Assembly (NCBI GenBank): GCA_002068815.1
Contig: MWAC01000127.1
Location: 1 to 6,493 of the forward strand
Length of the DNA stretch: 6,493 nucleotides
Reading direction: 5' to 3'
Source: Firmicutes bacterium ADurb.Bin467
Lineage (GTDB): Bacteria > Bacillota > Clostridia > Christensenellales > Aristaeellaceae
Numbering within the stretch: position 1 is the stretch's first letter; each line of letters starts with the position of its first letter. The notes beneath the pieces were generated by a model. The model was given only the letters and a program-made list of their open reading frames with translations. It had not been told where the DNA came from and ran no database searches. Shown here piece by piece: positions 5,891-6,493 of this stretch. The position numbers and the translations under genes were made by a program.

Positions 5891-6493
5891 TCCGCGAGCA
5901 TCTGGAGGTACGCGGTCACGAAGCCCTCGAGCTTCCCGTCCATGACGGCGTCGACGTCCCCCATCTCGTAGCCGGTGCGCAGGTCCTTGACGAGCGTGTA
6001 GGGCTGAAACACGTAGGAGCGAATCTGGCTGCCCCACTCGATCTTCTTCTGCTCGCCCTTGATGTCGCCCATCTGCTCCTGCCGCTGCTTTTCCTTGAGC
6101 TCGGCGAGCTTCGCGCGCAGCATCCGGAAGCACGTCTCCTTGTTCTGCACCTGCGAACGCTCGTTCTGGCACTGGACGACGACGCCGGTCGGTATATGCG
6201 TGATGCGCACCGCCGAGTCCGTGCGGTTGACGTGCTGCCCGCCGGCGCCGGACGCGCGGTAGGTGTCGATGCGCAAGTCCTCCTGCCGGATATCGACCTT
6301 CCCGTCGTCCTCGATGACGGGCGCGACGTCGAGCGACGCGAACGACGTGTGCCGCCGGGCGTTCGCGTCGAACGGCGAGATGCGCACGAGCCTGTGCACG
6401 CCGCGCTCGCACTTGAGATACCCGTAGGCGTAGTCGCCGGACACCTCGAACGTCACGGACTTTATGCCCGCCTCGTCGCCGTCGAGCATGTCG
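5887..6493 (-). CDS. prfB: Peptide chain release factor 2 (N-terminus cut by window)
   Basis: Recognises UGA and UAA stop codons and triggers peptidyl-tRNA hydrolysis on the ribosome. Only the C-terminal 202 or so residues are inside the window, roughly 55% of a normal RF2. Both functional tripeptides are seen: SPF (6370-6378), the stop-codon reader that marks RF2 rather than RF1 (which has PxT), and GGQ in GAGGQHVN (6235-6243), the catalytic motif. Flanking family blocks include [38 protein letters not shown] and [14 protein letters not shown]. Whether the gene carries the usual programmed +1 frameshift near its start cannot be judged because that part is outside. The stop TGA overlaps the next start (ATGA). 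Confidence 0.98.
   Translation of the reverse strand, partial: DMLDGDEAGIKSVTFEVSGDYAYGYLKCERGVHRLVRISPFDANARRHTSFASLDVAPVIEDDGKVDIRQEDLRIDTYRASGAGGQHVNRTDSAVRITHIPTGVVVQCQNERSQVQNKETCFRMLRAKLAELKEKQRQEQMGDIKGEQKKIEWGSQIRSYVFQPYTLVKDLRTGYEMGDVDAVMDGKLEGFVTAYLQMLAE

Noticed and set aside
4012..5945. Plus-strand open frames of about 370 codons opposite tsaD, lit and the cyclase
   Set aside because: These are antisense artefacts of high GC codon use; the minus-strand frames carry clear family motifs and well-placed starts.

Overview
The window is a GC-rich bacterial chromosome segment (about two-thirds to three-quarters G+C in the coding lines I counted by hand). All seven genes lie on the minus strand. 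The gene set points to a Bacillota (Firmicutes) genome, probably a high-GC clostridial lineage. Mini-ribonuclease III next to rlmB is a classic Bacillota arrangement, and Lit-type lipoprotein transacylases are characteristic of the same phylum. Strong GGAGG-type ribosome binding sites fit this. I cannot name the genus.

Reading in the direction of transcription (high to low coordinates), the first unit is prfB (release factor 2, cut by the window edge), a metal-dependent cyclase/arylformamidase-family hydrolase, a Lit/DUF1461 membrane protein, and tsaD (tRNA t6A synthesis). Each stop codon overlaps the next start by four bases (ATGA, GTGA, ATGA), so this looks like one translationally coupled operon ending at 3673.

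Next comes the only real gap, 3120-3672. It is about 52% G+C by hand count, clearly lower than its flanks. It contains a plausible sigma-A promoter and ribosome binding site for the next operon. It also holds a striking series of 9-mers close to the DnaA box consensus, including two abutting copies and a tight group of four in 71 bp. This may be a replication-origin element, a DnaA titration or control site, or an operator for the rhaB operon; it is the most interesting unexplained element here.

The second unit is rhaB (rhamnulokinase), mrnC (Mini-III RNase, 23S rRNA maturation) and rlmB (23S rRNA Gm2251-type methyltransferase, cut just before its stop at the window edge). rhaB and mrnC overlap by four bases, and mrnC and rlmB by fourteen. 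A sugar kinase thus drives two rRNA-processing genes. RlmB carries an unusual N-terminal extension of about 180 residues made of two unrelated tandem repeat families, KKWDGP-type and RDNRSF/DNRPPREGQPF-type. Both are highly charged and rich in Arg, Lys, Asp, Asn and Pro, and resemble disordered RNA-binding tails.

Functionally the window is dominated by translation: termination (prfB), tRNA modification (tsaD), 23S rRNA processing (mrnC) and 23S rRNA methylation (rlmB). Three genes of other pathways are stitched in: the cyclase, the lipoprotein transacylase and the rhamnulokinase.
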